Below, piece by piece: positions 14,801 to 22,463 of a stretch of DNA of 35,358 nucleotides. Made by a program: the position numbers and the translations under genes. The DNA is taken from assembly GCA_019423445.1 (NCBI GenBank), contig JAHZBJ010000001.1, positions 1-35,358 on the forward strand, written 5' to 3'. Position 1 is the first letter of the stretch. The number at the start of each line of letters is the position of its first letter. The notes under the pieces were generated by a model. That model ran no database searches, was not told the DNA's origin, and was given only the letters and a program-made list of their open reading frames with translations. Origin of the DNA: Oscillospiraceae bacterium (GTDB lineage Bacteria > Bacillota > Clostridia > Oscillospirales > Ruminococcaceae).

Positions 14801-15265
14801 ATGCCCAAGGGCGGGATCAAACAGATCTCCTATAACCGCCAGGCCCGCCACGAATATTTTGTGGAGGAGAGCCTGGAAGCCGGCATCGAACTGTTCGGCA
14901 CCGAGGTGAAAAGCATCCGCTGCGGCGGCGTCAACCTCAAAGACGCCTGGTGTGACTTTCAGGGGTTGGAGCTGTTTATCAAACAGATGCATATAAGCCC
15001 CTACGAAAAGGGAAACATCTTCAACAAGGACCCACTTCGGCCCAGGCGCCTTCTGCTCCACAAGCGGGAGCTGCGGCGGCTCTACGGCCTGGTGAAACAG
15101 CAGGGCCTGACCCTGATCCCCCTTCAGCTCTACCTGAAAAACGGGCTGGTAAAGGTGGAGGTAGGGCTCTGCCGGGGCAAAAAGCTCTATGACAAGCGGG
15201 CAGACATGGCAAAGCGGGATGCCCAGCGGGAAATGGAGCGGGCTCTCCGGGCAAAAAACCGTTAA
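14801..15265 (+). CDS. smpB: SsrA-binding protein SmpB
   Basis: A 154-residue RNA-binding protein that brings tmRNA to stalled ribosomes. Its order of motifs is standard: ISYNRQARHEYFVEESLEAG, GTEVKSIRCGGVNLKDAW, HISPYEKGN, DPLRPRRLLLHKRELRRL, and LYLKNGLVKVEVGLCRGKK, with the basic C-terminal tail (KRDAQREMERALRAKNR) that reads the empty mRNA channel. ATG follows AAAGGAGGAGG. The tmRNA gene starts 54 bp after its stop, an arrangement common in Firmicutes that fits co-expression. Confidence 0.98.
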   Translation: MPKGGIKQISYNRQARHEYFVEESLEAGIELFGTEVKSIRCGGVNLKDAWCDFQGLELFIKQMHISPYEKGNIFNKDPLRPRRLLLHKRELRRLYGLVKQQGLTLIPLQLYLKNGLVKVEVGLCRGKKLYDKRADMAKRDAQREMERALRAKNR

Positions 15266-15319
15266 AAGTTCCCTTTTTCCTTGGCACGCAGTTTATTCTC
15301 TTTGCATCCCTTATGATCC

Positions 15320-15666
15320 GGGGGCGTACCGGTTTCGACGGGGGCTGTGAAACTCAGTAAGCGGGTAGAGGCGCTCGACCTCTATAAAACGGGTAAACTT
15401 AAAAACAAACGACAACAGAACTGTTGCCTACGCGGCCTAATTAAGGCTGCCGTCTGACCGGGGAGGACCACGGCCCCGGATCAGGCGTCGACTAGTGGTG
15501 AACGGCGGTGGGGTTTGCTCCTGCCCCTCCGCTGTATTGGGAGCTACCAAGTCCGTCAGCCTGCCGTTTGGCGGTCGGACAAGGGAATGTAAATAAGCGG
15601 CTGCACCCGAAGAAAGCTGTGTGGATCGGTTTTCGGACAGGAGTTCGATTCTCCTCGCCTCCACCA
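15320..15666 (+). ncRNA. ssrA: Transfer-messenger RNA (tmRNA)
   Basis: The 5' end GGGGGCG (15320-15326) pairs with CGCCTCC (15656-15662) to make the acceptor stem, and ACCA (15663-15666) completes the 3' end. The near-invariant GTACCGGTTTCGACGGGG follows the 5' stem, and GACAGGAGTTCGATTCTCCTCGCC forms the T arm. The tag frame is read as NDNRTVAYAA then TAA (15408-15440), ending in the YAA protease signal; the resume codon just before it is uncertain (ACA or AAC). It rescues stalled ribosomes together with SmpB next door. Confidence 0.97.
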
Positions 15667-15673
15667 CCAGACT

Positions 15674-15712
15674 GAGTCTGGACGCACATCGCGTTCCAGG
15701 CTCTTTCTTTTT
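15674..15712 (+). terminator. Terminator of tmRNA
   Basis: GAGTCTGGA pairs with TCCAGGCTC (9 bp, one G-U) around a 12-nt loop, followed by TTTCTTTTT. Confidence 0.75.
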
Positions 15713-15847
15713 ATCTAAATGAGCGGCTCGCGTTCCAGTCGATCTAAACTGACCAGGCTTTTTCCTTTGCCCAAGTTCTGCTCCCGCGTCCCGCTCTGAA
15801 CCGGGCCGCTCCGTACCCAGGTAAGGACGGAGATATGCTCCCCGCCC

Positions 15848-15876
15848 TTGTTCTTCCGGCGGCCGAATGCTATAAT
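15848..15876 (+). promoter_or_regulatory. Promoter of the unknown membrane protein gene at 15922
   Basis: TTGTTC (15848-15853), 17-nt spacer, TATAAT (15871-15876). Confidence 0.7.
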
Positions 15877-15921
15877 TCGCTTGTAATTCATATGCAAAAT
15901 GAGGGTTCTGGGAGGTGCGGC

Positions 15922-16365
15922 ATGAAAATATATCATAAAAAATATTTTGCATGGGGCATCATCTTTTTGATTCCTCTTCCTTTGTTTATATCTGGAGTGA
16001 TAAAAGCCGATTTATGGCAGTGGGTCCTTTCCATTGGGCTTTCTGCAAAATTTTTATTTGCCGGGCTTTCAAAGCATGAAGGGGAACATCAGAAAAACAT
16101 CGAAAAAAACTATCAGCGGGTATCTCAAGAACTTTTTGGGAAATACGCCGGGATAAAGACAAATCTCCCCTGGGTGGTAATGGGCGTATTCTTTACTGGC
16201 AGTTTATTCGTCAGATACCTACTTGATATTGTCATTCCTGTATGGATCGCGGTGTTCTTTGTAATCATACTTGCGATTTCGGTTTTCTATAGTCTGAATC
16301 TTAACCAGAAGATCATAAAACAAATTGATAAAGAAACAAACTCAAACGGTAAACCCATTCGTTAA
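15922..16365 (+). CDS. Unknown membrane protein with four hydrophobic segments
   Basis: Not recognised. A 147-residue protein with hydrophobic stretches at about residues 9-28 (FAWGIIFLIPLPLFISGVI), 31-46 (LWQWVLSIGLSAKFLF), 83-100 (LPWVVMGVFFTGSLFVRY) and 105-125 (IPVWIAVFFVIILAISVFY). A polar, basic central loop (SKHEGEHQKNIEKNYQRVSQELFGKYAG) and a polar tail lie on the same side. Codons are clearly richer in A and T (AAA, ATT, TTT, GAA) than those of neighbouring genes, which suggests recent acquisition beside the tmRNA gene. ATG follows GGGAGG. The layout recalls small accessory or immunity-type membrane proteins, but no function is claimed. Confidence 0.7.
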   Translation: MKIYHKKYFAWGIIFLIPLPLFISGVIKADLWQWVLSIGLSAKFLFAGLSKHEGEHQKNIEKNYQRVSQELFGKYAGIKTNLPWVVMGVFFTGSLFVRYLLDIVIPVWIAVFFVIILAISVFYSLNLNQKIIKQIDKETNSNGKPIR

Positions 16366-16462
16366 GGCGCTTCCCGTATGGACTTTTTTGAAAGGACAAA
16401 TCAGCCTGCCCTGCAAAAGGCTCGAAAATTTTTGTGCCTCTATCAAAATGACAATTCAAAAC

Positions 16463-16486
16463 AGGAGCACCGGTTTCGGTGCTCCT
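16463..16486 (-). terminator. Terminator between the two small membrane protein genes
   Basis: AGGAGCACC and GGTGCTCCT form a perfect 9-bp stem around a 6-nt loop. On the minus strand TGTTTTGAATT follows. It lies 7 nt past the stop of the gene at 16494. Confidence 0.75.
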
Positions 16487-16493
16487 GGCCGTT

Positions 16494-16718
16494 TCACAAA
16501 TCTTTTTTGGGTCCATTTCGGAATATACGCTCTCCCAACCAAATACATACAGCCACAATCATGGTGGTAACTACAAATGCCAATGCAAAACCAAATATCA
16601 GGTCAACCATTCCCCACAGACTGGTAAGCAGAATGGAATACCGAAAACACCGGAGCAAGGTAGCCCCTATGCTGGCCCCCAGGCTGCCGGGAACAGCCCT
16701 TTTGATGCAACTCCACAT
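16494..16718 (-). CDS. Unknown small membrane protein
   Basis: Not recognised. A 74-residue protein with one or two hydrophobic helices: about residues 27-48 (SILLTSLWGMVDLIFGFALAF) running into VVTTMIVAVCIWLGERIF, and a basic tail RNGPKKDL. The N-terminal part (MWSCIKRAVPGSLGASIGATLLRCFRY) is amphipathic and basic. It is believed to be a real gene because ATG at 16718 follows AAAGGAGAG at good spacing, a TATAAT promoter lies upstream (16766-16794), and a terminator lies directly after. It faces the gene at 15922 convergently and shares its lower GC content. Confidence 0.6.
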   Translation of the reverse strand: MWSCIKRAVPGSLGASIGATLLRCFRYSILLTSLWGMVDLIFGFALAFVVTTMIVAVCIWLGERIFRNGPKKDL

Positions 16719-16765
16719 ACCAGCTCTCCTTTCCCTCTCTGTTGGAACGACGCTTCACAATATTG

Positions 16766-16794
16766 ATTATAGCCGAGCAGCCCCAAAACAGCAA
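16766..16794 (-). promoter_or_regulatory. Promoter of the small membrane protein gene at 16494
   Basis: Minus strand TTGCTG (16789-16794), 17-nt spacer, TATAAT (16766-16771). Confidence 0.65.
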
Positions 16795-16845
16795 TAGTGC
16801 GTTATCCTGAGAGGCTCACCGAAACTACACACATGATTTTATCGC

Positions 16846-16886
16846 AGTTTTTAATTCTGTTTTAAGTTGCACATATATAATATAAT
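16846..16886 (+). promoter_or_regulatory. Promoter of the two-component system with two TTTTAA boxes
   Basis: TTTTTAATTC and TTTTAAGTT carry TTAA cores at 16851 and 16862, 11 bp apart. A -10 like TATAAT starts at 16876 (a second, overlapping one at 16881). No good -35 hexamer is present, which fits a promoter that needs an activator. The same TTAA spacing to the -10 is seen at 18985-19015. Confidence 0.5.
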
Positions 16887-16975
16887 TAAATCATTCCGGC
16901 CAGCCTGAGCCCGCTCTTTGGCGGTTTTAGCTCCAGGCAGCCGCTTCAAACCGCGTTAGGGAAAGGGTAACCTGT

Positions 16976-17650
16976 ATGAGATTGCTGCTTGCCGAAGATG
17001 AAAAGGCTCTCTCCAAGGCGCTTACCGCTATTTTGGAGCGAAACAATTATTCTGTGGATCCCGTCTGCGACGGCCAGGCCGCGTTGGAATATCTGGAATG
17101 CGGCAACTACGACGGTGTGATCCTGGATATTATGATGCCAAAAGTGGACGGGATCACCGTGCTCCGGGAACTCCGGAAAAGGGGCAGCCGGATCCCCGTA
17201 CTGCTTCTGACCGCCAAGTCGGAGGTGGACGACAAGGTCCTGGGGCTGGATGCAGGAGCCAACGACTACCTCACCAAACCCTTCAACTCCAGGGAGCTGC
17301 TGGCAAGAATCCGGGCAATGACCCGCCCCCAGGGGGCCCCGGCAACTTCGCTGCTGCAGATGGGCAACGTAACTCTGGACCGTTCCACCTTTGAACTCTC
17401 CACCCCCACAGGCAGCTTCCGTCTGGCCAACAAAGAATACCAGATCCTTGAGCTTCTGATGAGCCAGCCCCACGCCCTGATCTCCTCGGAGCGCTTTATG
17501 GAAAAGATCTGGGGCTACGACAGCGAAGCGGAGATCAACGTGGTGTGGGTGTACATCTCATATCTGCGGAAAAAGCTGACGGCCCTCCACGCCAATATCC
17601 AGATCAAGGCAACCCGGAACGCCGGCTATTCCCTGGAGGACATCTCATGA
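16976..17650 (+). CDS. OmpR/PhoB family response regulator
   Basis: A 224-residue DNA-binding regulator. The receiver domain (about 1-115) has the acidic pocket at E7-D8, the phosphorylated Asp51 in ILDIMMPKVDG, Thr79 and Lys101 (DYLTKPF). A winged-helix output domain (about 125-222) ends with the usual NVVWVYISYLRKKL and TRNAGYSLE. It binds tandem direct repeats as a dimer when phosphorylated. The kinase gene follows with a 4-bp ATGA overlap. Similar TTAA boxes lie ahead of this gene and ahead of the VTC operon, making those the likely targets. ATG follows AAAGGG at a usable distance. Confidence 0.95.
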   Translation: MRLLLAEDEKALSKALTAILERNNYSVDPVCDGQAALEYLECGNYDGVILDIMMPKVDGITVLRELRKRGSRIPVLLLTAKSEVDDKVLGLDAGANDYLTKPFNSRELLARIRAMTRPQGAPATSLLQMGNVTLDRSTFELSTPTGSFRLANKEYQILELLMSQPHALISSERFMEKIWGYDSEAEINVVWVYISYLRKKLTALHANIQIKATRNAGYSLEDIS

Positions 17651-18894
17651 TCAAAAAGCTGCGCATCAAGCTCATTACCGCCGCCATGGCTTCCCTTTTT
17701 GTGGTTTTGTTCATTATTATGGGCTGCATCAGCGCCCTGAACTACCGGGAAGTGGTAACAAACGCTGACAGCATCCTGGCGCTGCTGGCGGCAAACGACG
17801 GCGTCTTTCCCGATATGTCCAACCCTTCCAACGAAAAACTTCCCCCTGAAAAAATGCGGAAAAAGGACCATCCTTTTTCCCCCGAACTCCCCTACGAGTC
17901 CCGGTATTTTTCCGTATTTCTCAACAGCAGCGGAGACATCATCTCTGTAAACACCGGCAAGATCGCCGCCGTGGATACCTCCGCCGCCATTGAGTATGCC
18001 CAGACGGTGTGGGAGAAAGGGCGCACCGGCGGTTTTATTGAGATCTACCGCTATACCGCCTATTCCGTGGGGTCGGAGACCCACATCATTTTCCTGGACT
18101 GCAGCCGGAACCTGGAAACCCTGAGCACCTTTGTCCTGACGGGGATGGGGGTCTCCGCCGTAGGGCTGCTGCTGGTGCTGGTGCTGCTGATTATTTTGTC
18201 CGGACGCATTGTAAAACCCTTTTCGGAAAGCTACGAAAAACAAAAGCGCTTCATCACCGACGCCGGACATGAGCTCAAGACGCCCCTGACCATTATCGAC
18301 GCCGACGCTGAGATTCTGGAAATGGATCTGGGGGAAAACGAATGGCTCAGCGACATCCGCTCCCAAACCAAGCGCCTTACCGACCTGACCAACGCCCTGA
18401 TTCTCCTCTCCCGGATGGATGAGGAGCAGCCCCGGATCCAGATGATCGACTTCCCCTTGTCGGATGTGGCGGAAGAAACCGCCCAGACCTTCCAGGCCCT
18501 GGCCAAAACCCAGGACAAAACCCTGACGGCCACTATAGCGCCTATGATATCCATGCGGGGAGACGAGCCGTCCATCCGCAGGCTCATTGCCATTCTGCTG
18601 GACAACGCCGTCAAATATTCCGATCCCGGGGGCCAGATCTCTCTCTCCCTGGAAAAGCAGAAAAACAGCATCCAGCTGCAGGTGTACAACACCGCTCAAT
18701 TTGTTTCCAGGGAAAACCTGGGGCATTTGTTTGACCGCTTCTACCGGACGGACCAGTCCCGGAATTCTCAGACCGGCGGCTATGGCCTGGGGCTCTCCAT
18801 CGCCTCCGCCATTGTAAACGCCCACAAGGGCAGGATCTCCGCCGCCACAAAGGATCAGCAATCCCTGCAGATCACCGTCACATTTCCCCTCTGA
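17647..18894 (+). CDS. Membrane sensor histidine kinase
   Basis: A 415-residue kinase paired with the upstream regulator. A first membrane helix (about residues 9-30) and a second (about 160-185, FVLTGMGVSAVGLLLVLVLLIIL) enclose an outside sensor domain of about 125 residues without a recognisable fold. There is almost no HAMP linker: the second helix runs within about 20 residues into the dimerisation helix with the phospho-acceptor His208 (DAGHELKTPL). The ATPase domain shows an N box (LLDNAVKYSDPGG) and a G box (GYGLGLSIASAIVNAHKG). The start at ATG 17647 overlaps the regulator's stop. What it senses is unknown; the downstream operon suggests an envelope or polyanion cue. Confidence 0.93.
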   Translation: MIKKLRIKLITAAMASLFVVLFIIMGCISALNYREVVTNADSILALLAANDGVFPDMSNPSNEKLPPEKMRKKDHPFSPELPYESRYFSVFLNSSGDIISVNTGKIAAVDTSAAIEYAQTVWEKGRTGGFIEIYRYTAYSVGSETHIIFLDCSRNLETLSTFVLTGMGVSAVGLLLVLVLLIILSGRIVKPFSESYEKQKRFITDAGHELKTPLTIIDADAEILEMDLGENEWLSDIRSQTKRLTDLTNALILLSRMDEEQPRIQMIDFPLSDVAEETAQTFQALAKTQDKTLTATIAPMISMRGDEPSIRRLIAILLDNAVKYSDPGGQISLSLEKQKNSIQLQVYNTAQFVSRENLGHLFDRFYRTDQSRNSQTGGYGLGLSIASAIVNAHKGRISAATKDQQSLQITVTFPL

Positions 18895-18910
18895 CCTTTC
18901 CCTCCCAAAA

Positions 18911-18952
18911 GGCGGGGTGCAGCACAATTTCCAGTGCTGCACCCCGCCTTTT
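18911..18952 (+). terminator. Terminator after the two-component system
   Basis: GGCGGGGTGCAGCAC and GTGCTGCACCCCGCC form a perfect 15-bp stem around an 8-nt loop, followed by TTTT. Confidence 0.92.
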
Positions 18953-18960
18953 CCAATTAT

Positions 18961-19015
18961 TTAAATTTCCATTAAAGTTCCCTTTTAAGTTCCGTTAAGG
19001 TAACGGCTCTATACT
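18961..19015 (+). promoter_or_regulatory. Promoter/operator of the VTC operon with four TTAA direct repeats
   Basis: TTAA cores occur at 18961, 18972, 18985 and 18995, each about one helical turn from the next, with GTTCC or TTTCC after the first three. TATACT (19010-19015) is the -10 box; the -35 place is taken by the repeats rather than a TTGACA. This is how OmpR-type activators often bind. Boxes of the same kind stand before the two-component genes. Confidence 0.65.
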
Positions 19016-19108
19016 GATAGCATCGAAATCCATTCCGGGTTGTGGTGGGACCCGGCAAAATTCCACCACCGGAAAATCCCGGAAACCATGTTAAAGGAGG
19101 CTCTCCAA

Positions 19109-19828
19109 ATGGCCTATCAGGCGACATTCAAACGATACGAGCTGAAGTACCTTCTTTCCAGGCAGGAGAAGGAGCGGCTGCAGGAAGTCATGGCGTCCTG
19201 CATGCGGCTGGATAAATATGGCCGCACCACCATCCGCAACATCTATTTTGACACGGACACCTTCCGGCTGATCCGGCGTTCCCTGGAAAAACCCGCCTAC
19301 AAGGAAAAACTCCGCATCCGCAGCTATCAGCGGGCCGGATCCCAGGATCCCGTTTTTGTGGAACTGAAAAAGAAATACAAAAACGTGGTGTATAAGCGGC
19401 GTCTGGTACTCCCGGAGCACCAGGCGGCTGCCAGTTTCCGGGAGGGGCGTGCCCTGCCGGTCCGCTCCCAGATCGGAGATGAGATCCAATACTTTCGGGA
19501 GTATTACCAGCCCCTGCGCCCAGCGGTGTTCCTCTCCTATGAGCGGGAGGCCTACTACGCCCTGGACGGCAGCGACTTCCGGGTCACCTTCGACGAAAAC
19601 ATTCTCTACCGGGATGAGGATTTCTCCCTGGGCAGCGACGTCTACGGTGCCCCCCTGCTGGGGGAGGGGAAAACCCTCATGGAAATCAAAACCTCCGGGG
19701 GCATCCCCCTTTGGATGAGCCACTGGCTCACAAAAGAGCAGATCTTCAAAACCTCGTTTTCCAAATACGGTTCGGCTTACCAACACATGCTGGCACGTCA
19801 AATGCAGGGAGGGCTTCGTTATGCTTGA
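19109..19828 (+). CDS. VTC-domain (polyphosphate polymerase-like) protein
   Basis: A 239-residue protein made of one VTC tunnel domain. Charged residues lining the tunnel in this family are seen in order: FKRYELKYLL (Glu11, Lys13), KEKLRIRSY (Arg69, Arg71), FVELKKKYKNVVYKRR (Glu85, Lys87), YEREAYY, RVTFDENI, and LMEIKTSGGIPLWM near the end. In yeast Vtc4 this fold makes polyphosphate from ATP; bacterial members paired with DUF4956 are less known. The start is ATG 19109 with AAAGGAGG 8 nt upstream; longer in-frame starts lack a ribosome site. Its stop overlaps the next gene by 8 bp. No membrane segment is present. Confidence 0.85.
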   Translation: MAYQATFKRYELKYLLSRQEKERLQEVMASCMRLDKYGRTTIRNIYFDTDTFRLIRRSLEKPAYKEKLRIRSYQRAGSQDPVFVELKKKYKNVVYKRRLVLPEHQAAASFREGRALPVRSQIGDEIQYFREYYQPLRPAVFLSYEREAYYALDGSDFRVTFDENILYRDEDFSLGSDVYGAPLLGEGKTLMEIKTSGGIPLWMSHWLTKEQIFKTSFSKYGSAYQHMLARQMQGGLRYA

Positions 19829-20516
19829 CAATTTGTTCCGTGGGATCTTCGACACCGATATGACCAGCGTCATCGCTGTATCGGACTTTCTGGTCTGCGT
19901 GGGGTGCGCTCTGGCCATCGGACTGATCCTGGCCGGATGCTATATGTACCGGACCCGCTATACCAAAAGCTTTGTGGCCACTCTGGCGCTGCTCCCCGCG
20001 GTGGTGTGCGTGGTCATTATGATGGTCAACGGCAACGTTGGCACCGGCGTCGCCGTGGCGGGAGCCTTCAGTCTGGTCCGCTTCCGCTCTGTGCCGGGTT
20101 CCGCCAAAGAGATCGGCGCCATCTTCCTGGCCATGGGCACCGGCCTGGTGGTGGGGATGGGGTATCTGGGCTACGCCTTCCTCTTCGCCATTGTCCTGGG
20201 CTTTGTGAGTATGCTGTATAACCGCTTTGATTTCGGTTCCAGAAAGAACTCCGCCCTGTACAAAACCCTCCACATCACCATCCCCGAGGACCTGGACTAC
20301 ACCGGCGTTTTCGACGGGATTCTGAAAAAGTATACTTCCGCCTACGAACTCACCCAGGTGAAAACCACCAACATGGGCAGCCTGTTCCGGCTCACCTACA
20401 ACCTGATCCTTCGGGATGCGAAAAACGAAAAGGAACTTATTGACAAACTCCGCTGCCGCAACGGCAATCTGGAAATCACCGTTTCCAAACAGGAAACCGT
20501 GATGGGAGAACTGTAA
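19821..20516 (+). CDS. DUF4956 family membrane protein
   Basis: A 231-residue protein with four to five membrane helices in the first 135 residues (for example FLVCVGCALAIGLILAGCYM, FVATLALLPAVVCVVIMMV, IGAIFLAMGTGLVVGMGYLGYAFLF) and a soluble C-terminal domain of about 95 residues with alpha/beta character. GAFSLVRFRSVPGSAKEIGAIF is the family's conserved loop. DUF4956 genes very often sit next to a VTC gene, as here with an 8-bp overlap, so the two probably form a membrane complex in which the VTC domain acts at the cytosolic face. The role is inferred. Confidence 0.88.
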   Translation: MLDNLFRGIFDTDMTSVIAVSDFLVCVGCALAIGLILAGCYMYRTRYTKSFVATLALLPAVVCVVIMMVNGNVGTGVAVAGAFSLVRFRSVPGSAKEIGAIFLAMGTGLVVGMGYLGYAFLFAIVLGFVSMLYNRFDFGSRKNSALYKTLHITIPEDLDYTGVFDGILKKYTSAYELTQVKTTNMGSLFRLTYNLILRDAKNEKELIDKLRCRNGNLEITVSKQETVMGEL

Positions 20517-20533
20517 AGGAGGCAACCATTACA

Positions 20534-22366
20534 ATGATTCAAGGAAGAATATTCCCGCTTTTTTTGGCGGTTATGGTTTTTCTGGCGGGATGCAGCACAA
20601 ATACCGCCAGCACCGGAGAGACCAGTTCCGGGGGCAGCCAAAGCTCCTCCGGCATCTCCGCCGTGACTCAGACCAGCACAGACTCCTCCGGGATGTTTAC
20701 CGACCGGGATATGGAGATCGGATACGACGAGGGAAGCAGCGCCCAAATCCTTCTTTCCGGTGACAGCGCCTCCTGCAGCTCCAACGCCGTGGAGATCTCC
20801 GGCAGCACCATTACCATCACCGACGAGGGGACCTACCTTCTGTCCGGCACCCTGAACGACGGAATGATCGTGGTCAATGCGGGGGATTCCGACAAAGTCC
20901 AGCTGGTGCTGGATGGAGTGGATATCACCAGCTCCACCTCCGCCGCCATCTACGTCCTGGAAGCCGACAAAGTGTTCATCACCACCGCCGCCGGCTCCGA
21001 TAACGTTCTCTCCAACGGTGGGGAGTTTGTGGCCATAGATGAGAACAACATTGACGCCGCCGTCTTTTCCAAGGCGGATCTGACCCTCAATGGCGCCGGA
21101 ACACTGACTGTCAATTCCCCCGCCGGGCATGGGATCGTTTCCAAGGATGACCTTGTCCTTACCAGCGGCACCTATGATATCACCGCCGCAAGCCAGGGCA
21201 TCTCCGGCAAGGACAGTGTGCGGATCGCCAGCGGCACCTATACCATCACCTCCGGCAAGGATGGTATCCACGCGGAAAACGCCGATGACGCCAGTCTTGG
21301 ATTCCTCTACATCGCAGGCGGCAGCTTTACCATCACGGCGGAGGGGGACGGCATCAGCGCCAGCTCCTACGCCCTGGTGGAGGACGGCACCTACACCATT
21401 GAGGCAGGAGGCGGAAGCGCCAACGCCGTTGTGGAAAGCAGCAGCCAAAACTTCCGGCCGGGAAGCATGAACCAAACCACCGACACCACCGATGATTCCG
21501 CCAGCACCAAGGGGATCAAGGCGGCCACCAGCCTCACCATCAACGGCGGCAGCTTCACCATCGATTCGGCGGACGATTCCCTTCACTCCAACGGAGACCT
21601 TGCCATCAATGGCGGTACCTTTGAGATCTCCACCGGCGATGACGGCATCCACGCCGATTCCGCCGTCACCATCTCCGCCGGAGAAATCAACATCTCCCAA
21701 AGCTATGAAGGCATCGAGGGGCTGACCATTGACATCACCGGAGGGAACATCTCTCTGGTCTCCAGCGACGACGGCCTCAACGCCGCCGGCGGCAATGACA
21801 GCAGCGGCTTCGGCGGACGCGGCGGGGATATGTTCAGCGCCACTGAGGGCGTGTATATCCAGATTTCCGGCGGCGTCCTCCACATCGACGCTTCCGGAGA
21901 CGGCATCGACTCCAACGGAGACCTCATCGTCACCGGCGGGGAGACCTATGTGTCCGGTCCCACCAGCAGCGGAGACGGCGCTTTGGACTACTCCGGCGAC
22001 GCCACCATCAGCGGCGGCATCGTAGTGGCTGTGGGTCCTTCGGGTATGGCCCAGAATTTCGGCACCTCCTCCACACAGGGAGCCATCATGGTCAGTGTGG
22101 ATTCCTGCCCCGGCGGCAGCACGGTGTCCCTCTCTGACAGCAGCGGCAACCAGCTGGTGTCCTGGCAGCCGGACAAAGCCTATTCCTGCGTCGTCATCAG
22201 CTGCCCTGAGATCACCCAGGGCTCCACCTATACCCTCACCACAGGGGATTCCTCCACCCAGATCACCATGGACAGCCTGATCTACGGCTCCGGCGGCATG
22301 GGCGGCGGCATGCACGGCGGCAATATGGGCGGCATGGGCGGCGGAAACCGGGGCGGCCGGCCCTAA
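20534..22366 (+). CDS. Large surface lipoprotein of the Cthe_2159 carbohydrate-binding beta-helix family
   Basis: A 610-residue lipoprotein. The signal ends in FLAGC with lipidated Cys20, then a Ser/Gly/Thr linker to about residue 60. The rest is a repetitive parallel beta-helix: repeated turns such as TSGTYDITAASQGISGKDS, ASGTYTITSGKDGIHAENA, NGGTFEISTGDDGIHADSA and SGGVLHIDASGDGIDSNGD, rich in (S/G)GDDGI motifs that could hold calcium. This fits the carbohydrate-binding domain first described in Clostridium thermocellum Cthe_2159, which binds polygalacturonate. The last 25 residues are Gly/Met-rich (GGMGGGMHGG type). It lies 17 bp after the DUF4956 gene behind AAAGGAGG. A glycan or polyanion ligand is likely; lyase activity is not claimed. 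Confidence 0.88.
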   Translation: MIQGRIFPLFLAVMVFLAGCSTNTASTGETSSGGSQSSSGISAVTQTSTDSSGMFTDRDMEIGYDEGSSAQILLSGDSASCSSNAVEISGSTITITDEGTYLLSGTLNDGMIVVNAGDSDKVQLVLDGVDITSSTSAAIYVLEADKVFITTAAGSDNVLSNGGEFVAIDENNIDAAVFSKADLTLNGAGTLTVNSPAGHGIVSKDDLVLTSGTYDITAASQGISGKDSVRIASGTYTITSGKDGIHAENADDASLGFLYIAGGSFTITAEGDGISASSYALVEDGTYTIEAGGGSANAVVESSSQNFRPGSMNQTTDTTDDSASTKGIKAATSLTINGGSFTIDSADDSLHSNGDLAINGGTFEISTGDDGIHADSAVTISAGEINISQSYEGIEGLTIDITGGNISLVSSDDGLNAAGGNDSSGFGGRGGDMFSATEGVYIQISGGVLHIDASGDGIDSNGDLIVTGGETYVSGPTSSGDGALDYSGDATISGGIVVAVGPSGMAQNFGTSSTQGAIMVSVDSCPGGSTVSLSDSSGNQLVSWQPDKAYSCVVISCPEITQGSTYTLTTGDSSTQITMDSLIYGSGGMGGGMHGGNMGGMGGGNRGGRP

Positions 22367-22463
22367 GCCGGGATCCCGCTTGGGGGCAGACCCCAGGCGG
22401 GATCCACCGCCTTCCCGGGGCTTTCTCCTGATACCCCAGCACCCAACAGAAAAGGAGGAGAAA

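Noticed and set aside
15312..15317. TATGAT just before the tmRNA, considered as its -10 box
   Set aside because: It is only a few bases from the mature 5' end and has no -35 partner at the right distance; the smpB promoter is a better candidate.
15689..15738. An 11-bp direct repeat TCGCGTTCCAG (15689-15699 and 15728-15738) after the tmRNA, considered as an attachment site trace
   Set aside because: It does not copy the tmRNA 3' end, is short, and partly belongs to the terminator stem.
15437..15952. A 171-codon open frame on the minus strand
   Set aside because: It covers the tmRNA gene in reverse; such frames are a common false call.
20396..22315. A 639-codon open frame on the minus strand with Gly/Asp/Val repeats
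   Set aside because: It is the mirror of the repetitive beta-helix lipoprotein gene; the repeats come from that gene's codons, and no ribosome site precedes it.
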